From assembly GCA_024449915.1 (NCBI GenBank), contig JAMZAV010000353.1, positions 1 through 64,000 of the forward strand: a stretch of 64,000 nucleotides of DNA, given 5' to 3'. How positions within the stretch are numbered: position 1 is the first letter of the stretch; every line of letters begins with the position of its first letter. The stretch comes from Sweltsa coloradensis. Lineage: Eukaryota > Arthropoda > Insecta > Plecoptera > Chloroperlidae. The notes beneath the pieces were generated by a model. That model worked only from the letters and a program-made list of their open reading frames with translations, was not told the origin of the DNA and made no database searches. Both the position numbers and the translations under genes were made by a program. Below, piece after piece: positions 59,976 through 64,000 of the stretch.

Positions 59976-60763
59976 CTAGGAAAACGCTTAAGCCCCGCCG
60001 CGTTGTTGGATGAGCGTATATGGTGCATTGAGCTGCCATGTGTTACGCGAATTTTCTGTTGTTCTGTGAAAAAAACATTACTTAGTCGAAGATTTATTTT
60101 AATTAAATTAAATTTAAAAAAATTAACTTAATTTTTTTGATAAAAAAAAAAAAAAAAAAAAAATAACTTAATCTTTAAATTAATCGTAATTTTTTTTAAA
60201 GAAATAAATCGTAAAATTGCAATTTTCATAAGAAATAATTATTCGATTGTAATCAAATTTGACACGAATATATAAGTTTATGAAATTAAGGTTCTGTAAA
60301 AAAATCATTACAATCGGATAAAGCATGTAGGTGTTATAAGTCAAAGAATTGTTTAAAAAAAGAAAAAAAACGTAAAATTACGATTTTATGAGAAATAATT
60401 TTTCGATTACGCTCAAATTTCACACGAATATCTTAATTCATAAAATTAAGGTTCTGTGAAAAAATCATTACAATCAGATAAAGTATGTAGGTGTTATAAG
60501 TCGAAGAAATTTTTTAAAAATCGAAAAAAATCGTAAAATTGCGTTTTTTATGAGAAAAAATTTCCCGATTGCGCTCAAAATGGTGGTAGTTCTAAGTTTA
60601 GAGATTTCGAAGGCCTCCATAAAATTTCATCTCAATCGGAGTATCGGTTTAGCCGGAATCGTGTTAACAAACACACAAAAATACAAAAAAACAACAACAT
60701 TCCGGATTTTTTTCTCGAGTGTAGTGAAATGGAATCTTCGCTTCGCTCGCTTCGCTCACCCAA
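59976..60763 (-). mobile_element. Family A Helentron-like element, copy 7
   Basis: Plus-strand order is CTAGGAAAACGCTTAAGCCC, GTTGGATGAGCGTATATGG, subrepeats with GCATGTAGGTGTTATAAGTC, then CTTCGCTCGCTTCGCTCACC and CAA. An A25 run (about 60137-60161) expands the interior. CTAG is followed by T in element orientation. Confidence 0.82.
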
Positions 60764-61108
60764 CAAGTTAATTTCAATAGAGACTGAATCTTGATACATC
60801 TCTCTGCTCTTTCGCTCGTCAGCTGGCTGTCACGTGTGGGGGGGGGGGGGACTCTCGCGTCATCCCCACTATCACCCTCACCTAGTAAGACTAGGGGGTG
60901 TCGCTGTCGCTGTCACTTTATACTATCAGACTGTGATTTACAATCAGAACATATCACACTCCTAACTGTACATTAGCGAATTGAAAACAGTATTGAACAT
61001 TATTCTAAGATATTATGTAACGAAAAATAATACATGTTGTTTGCTTAGTTTTGTACGTGCCAATAGGGTCATGTAATTATTTTTAGCTTCATTGAATTGC
61101 TGTATTTA
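60764..61108. other. Unassigned sequence with a G13 run
   Basis: A 13-base G run lies at 60838-60850, then GTGTCGCTGTCGCTGTCAC near 60897. Nothing else recognised. Confidence 0.4.
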
Positions 61109-61205
61109 TTAGACGAGTGAGCGCAGCGAACGTAGTCTACAACGCAAGTCGAACGGGTTTTCGTCGTGATTAATTTGTCTGTTTGTCCGGTCCCAAACGG
61201 CTGAC
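61109..61205 (+). mobile_element. 5' end fragment of family B
   Basis: TTAGACGAGTGAGCGCAGCG then AACGTAGTCTACAACGC and TTCGTCGTGATTAAT match the first 60-70 bp of copy 1 at 4937. Similarity fades after CTGTTTGTCC. No 3' end is found, so the copy is truncated. Confidence 0.7.
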
Positions 61206-61679
61206 AACTTTGCTTCGAGCCATACAAGATGACTTTATTTTCATTAAGAGGTTATAGCGATAATTCTTAATCATTATAGTACTTGTTTTTTTAATGTTTT
61301 CATGATATGAATTAAACTGACAGACGGAGCTCAATCGTTACGTGTGAGGGAGGTAGCTGCTTCGATGCTAACCACCGGTAATAACGACTTACAGTTTATT
61401 TAGCGTTTTCTATAGTTAATGCGAATCCTTGGACAATCCCTTTAAACTTCTCAGAGAATTTATCTGGTTTGTCACCTAATGATAGACACTTGAAAACTTT
61501 CCAATACAAAAAGGAATTTTATTTATTGATACGAACACTAGTGAGTGCGTTCATTAGTTTGTTGCTTAACGGAGGACACAGGTGAAAAAGGCGCGAATAA
61601 ACGAAATAGTTCCATAAAATAAAAGATGTGTTTTATGCTTTATATAATTCTAATAAGTAAAAAAAAGGCTTTTAAAATG
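61206..61679. other. Unassigned sequence
   Basis: No feature recognised. Confidence 0.35.
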
Positions 61680-61722
61680 TAGTAGTTTTTTTAAACGTAT
61701 ATATATATTGTATAATATGTAC

Positions 61723-61778
<56 letters not shown>

Positions 61779-61920
61779 TTATGGTTTAACTAGTTTTTTA
61801 TACATATTATATTATAATATATGTAATATATTATATTTATATACATTTTTTATAAAATATATTTTTATTATTAATTAGTTTAATATAAATAGTACATATT
61901 ATAATATGTTATTGTTATTT
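61680..61920. repeat. AT-rich block with (AT)n microsatellite
   Basis: (AT)n runs at 61725-61774. Surrounding sequence is nearly pure A/T, with nested palindromes such as TATATTATAATATA near 61808. Confidence 0.9.
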
Positions 61921-63571
61921 CGTTCATTGTTCATTATCTCCGATCTTTTTAAACTACGCATTACATATTTGGGAAAAAAATATTTCCTAAACCATTTGAC
62001 CAAATGAGCTGATTTTTTTTTATGGTGGCTCATAGTACATTTACCTACAAACTGTGGAATCGAATTTAAGATTAATTAATATTTACTCCCATGGGAAAAT
62101 AATTTTTAAGATAATTATTTATCATATATTATATATTTATTTTGATGATGTGCCAATCAAAATATATAAGTTAAAACTTAAAACCCATACACAAGATTGT
62201 AATGCAGAGCCAATAGAAGATTTTAAAATTAATTTGAGACTTCTATGTTGAAGGGTATAGAAATGGCATGTTTCCCTAGCATTGTCGGTTTTTGGGGTAG
62301 TTTTAGGGTTTTTTAGGGGTTGAAAAGTTGAAAATTTGGAAAATGGTTTGGTATATTTTCAATTTGTTTTGTTGTTTTCTACCTATCCCCAAAGTTTCAT
62401 GAACATTGCATTAAAGGTATAGAATTTGGAATTTTCACCTGTGTCCTTCCCTTAACGTGTCTAAGAATGGGGTTGTTTTACTCAAATGATGGGTTGTGAT
62501 ACATCCAGTGTGTTCTGTGCATCAAACCAGTGTCCCTTACAATCAGCGACTGCAGATTCGCGCCCTAGCTGTTTGAGCCATGGACGGCTAATATTTATAT
62601 AGTGTAAAACAGTTTTTAGTGTCTTATCGACGCTGAGACAAATCCACGAAACCCCAAACTTGCTTTAACCCCGTCCCGTAGACGTCGCATTGTCCCATTG
62701 TTAACGGAAACAACTCCAACCAACATGAGGTCTAGGATTACTCAAATGAGAATATCGTTGAAAATACAAGTCATTAAAAGTTTTCCTCAGTCGTCAACTT
62801 CGTGAGAGTTAATTAACAAGTGTAATTATTTCCCTAGCTGGTGTAATATCCTCTTCGCGGTGGAGTCAGTCACAATATTACGCGGTGCCTCTTGCGAAAC
62901 TGACAGCCGCATCCTATTGTCTCCCGCCGAGCACAAAGCAGAGAGATTCAATCAATCTGATTACAACATAGACGCGTTCTGTTATACATAAATCAGCTTC
63001 GTATCTGATTTACATTTAATTCCGTCTCCTTCTTCGCAGATGTACGGTTTCGTGTTCTTGTGCTCAAAAGAGAAGTTATAGTACATTCAAGGAGTTCATT
63101 TAGAATATTACTTTTATGGTTGGAGCAAGCTTTCAATTAAGTTCCTTTGATTTACGAGCATCAATGAGTTTGTAAGATCTGTCTTGTTCGAAATTAACCG
63201 TTAGAATAATACGAACTTCAAAGAGAGCAGGATTTATTTTGCAAGGTAAAACGTAGACTGCACTAACAATGGAAAGAAAATGCATAACGATTGTTTAATT
63301 GTTAGTTTCTGAGTACTAACTTACGGTAATGAAATATGACTGGTTTACCCATGAATTAGTCTCGAGCAAGCCCCTTAAAATCTCTTCTTCCAGAGTAAAC
63401 TTTCACTCACTAAAGCATGGTAACAATTTCTTATAAGCTCGGGTAACATCTTATGATTGTTTTAATGTGTTTATTATACATATCACTGCTCTTTTTTATC
63501 AATATTATATATATTATATTTTACAATATATATTTAAATGTTTATTGGACATACCTCTACTCTTTGTATAT
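61921..63571. other. Unassigned sequence
   Basis: No gene recognised. ACCTATCCCCAAAGTTTCAT near 62381 has the look of a dispersed repeat, but no second copy is present here. CACTGCTCTTTTTTATCAAT near 63485 is shared with 6190. Confidence 0.35.
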
Positions 63572-63663
63572 AAACTAGAAGAACAGGTATGTATTCTTTA
63601 AATAAGTGTTTATATAGTATTTATTATTATTATTTAAAGAAAACATACCTGTTCTACTAGTTT
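63572..63663. repeat. Short foldback repeat, ~34-bp arms
   Basis: AAACTAGAAGAACAGGTATG at the left is inverted as CATACCTGTTCTACTAGTTT at the right. GAACAGGTAT-TATTCTT also occurs at about 6140, so this is a dispersed family. Confidence 0.7.
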
Positions 63664-63742
63664 CTATCTAATCTTTAGGTTGGTTATATGAATGTAATAA
63701 TATTATATATCTAGTGATAAGAGGGAAATACGGAAGTTTTAG

Positions 63743-63953
63743 GGAGCGAAGCTACTCTAAAAGCTAAACCTTTTCTGTCCGACTGTGTGAGTGTCACGGA
63801 AAACTGAACACGACCTCCGACTGACAAGCGTTGTTTAGTGGACATTGACCTTCAACAAGGGTGATTTATAATGTTTTCCATGACTCTGTGGATCAGGTGG
63901 GTGGGGCAAGCGTCACGCAAACTTTACATACAAATACTCGGCACCTCCACCAA
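63743..63953 (+). mobile_element. Copy of the CCCGGCACCTCCACC family
   Basis: GGAGCGAAGCTACTCTAAAA, CTTTTCTGTCCGACTGTGTG, GTGTCACGG, TTCAACAAGGGTGAT, GACTCTGTGGATCAGGTGG and the terminal CTCGGCACCTCCACCAA (63937-63953, one mismatch). Both ends correspond to the copy at 8918-9152, which supports a true element of about 211 bp. Confidence 0.65.
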
Positions 63954-64000
63954 CAACAAGATTTGAAAGCCCGAACAGAACATATGTATGCATATGTATG

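Overview
The window looks like non-coding, repeat-dense nuclear DNA of an animal, most likely an arthropod and perhaps a hemipteran insect (low confidence). The base composition is AT-rich. There is no bacterial gene density, operon or ribosome binding site. Instead there are eukaryotic mobile elements: a non-LTR retrotransposon, tRNA-derived SINE heads, Helentron-like, hAT-like and Harbinger-like non-autonomous elements, and long microsatellites. I could not support any intact host gene, tRNA or rRNA. The only coding traces are non-LTR retrotransposon remnants (1-1020 and 19519-19854) and one unrecognised open fragment with a diverged second copy (46891-47131 and 51891-51995).

Layout. 0-6 kb: an internally deleted non-LTR element ending in poly(A) and a 200-bp (CTA)n tract; a 378-bp foldback element; poly-C and poly-G tracts; a 756-bp repeat (family A); a 51-bp-unit minisatellite; a tRNA-like relic; and an 839-bp repeat (family B). 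6-28 kb: mostly unassigned sequence with scattered copies of an unknown family ending in the 18-mer CCCGGCACCTCCACCAAA, a (TTC)n tract, two more family A copies, a 205-bp tandem duplication, a retrotransposon fragment, two SINE-like units and a (CTGT)n tract. 28-32 kb: a dense cluster with family A, family B, a 751-bp inverted-repeat element and a 387-bp Harbinger-like MITE. 32-42 kb: unassigned sequence, an inverted pair of the 18-mer, family A, and a hAT-like MITE with an exact 8-bp target duplication. 42-47 kb: indel- and homopolymer-rich sequence that may be poorly polished. 47.2-50.1 kb: an array of about 160-bp units arranged as a large inverted duplication. 50-64 kb: unassigned sequence with a retrotransposon 3' tail, a 60-bp-unit tandem array, family A and B copies, an AT-rich block and two short repeats.

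The most informative structures are families A (seven copies) and B. They share one terminal plan: a 5' terminal motif, its inverted copy about 30 bp inside the 3' end, then a small hairpin, then CTAG or CTAA followed by T. This is the plan described for Helentron (Helitron2) derivatives. The other notable structures are the 18-mer family, whose terminal 18 bp is much better conserved than its body, and the ordered inverted array at 47-50 kb, which is either a genuine large palindrome or an assembly fold-back. All family names are read from structure and not confirmed by database search.
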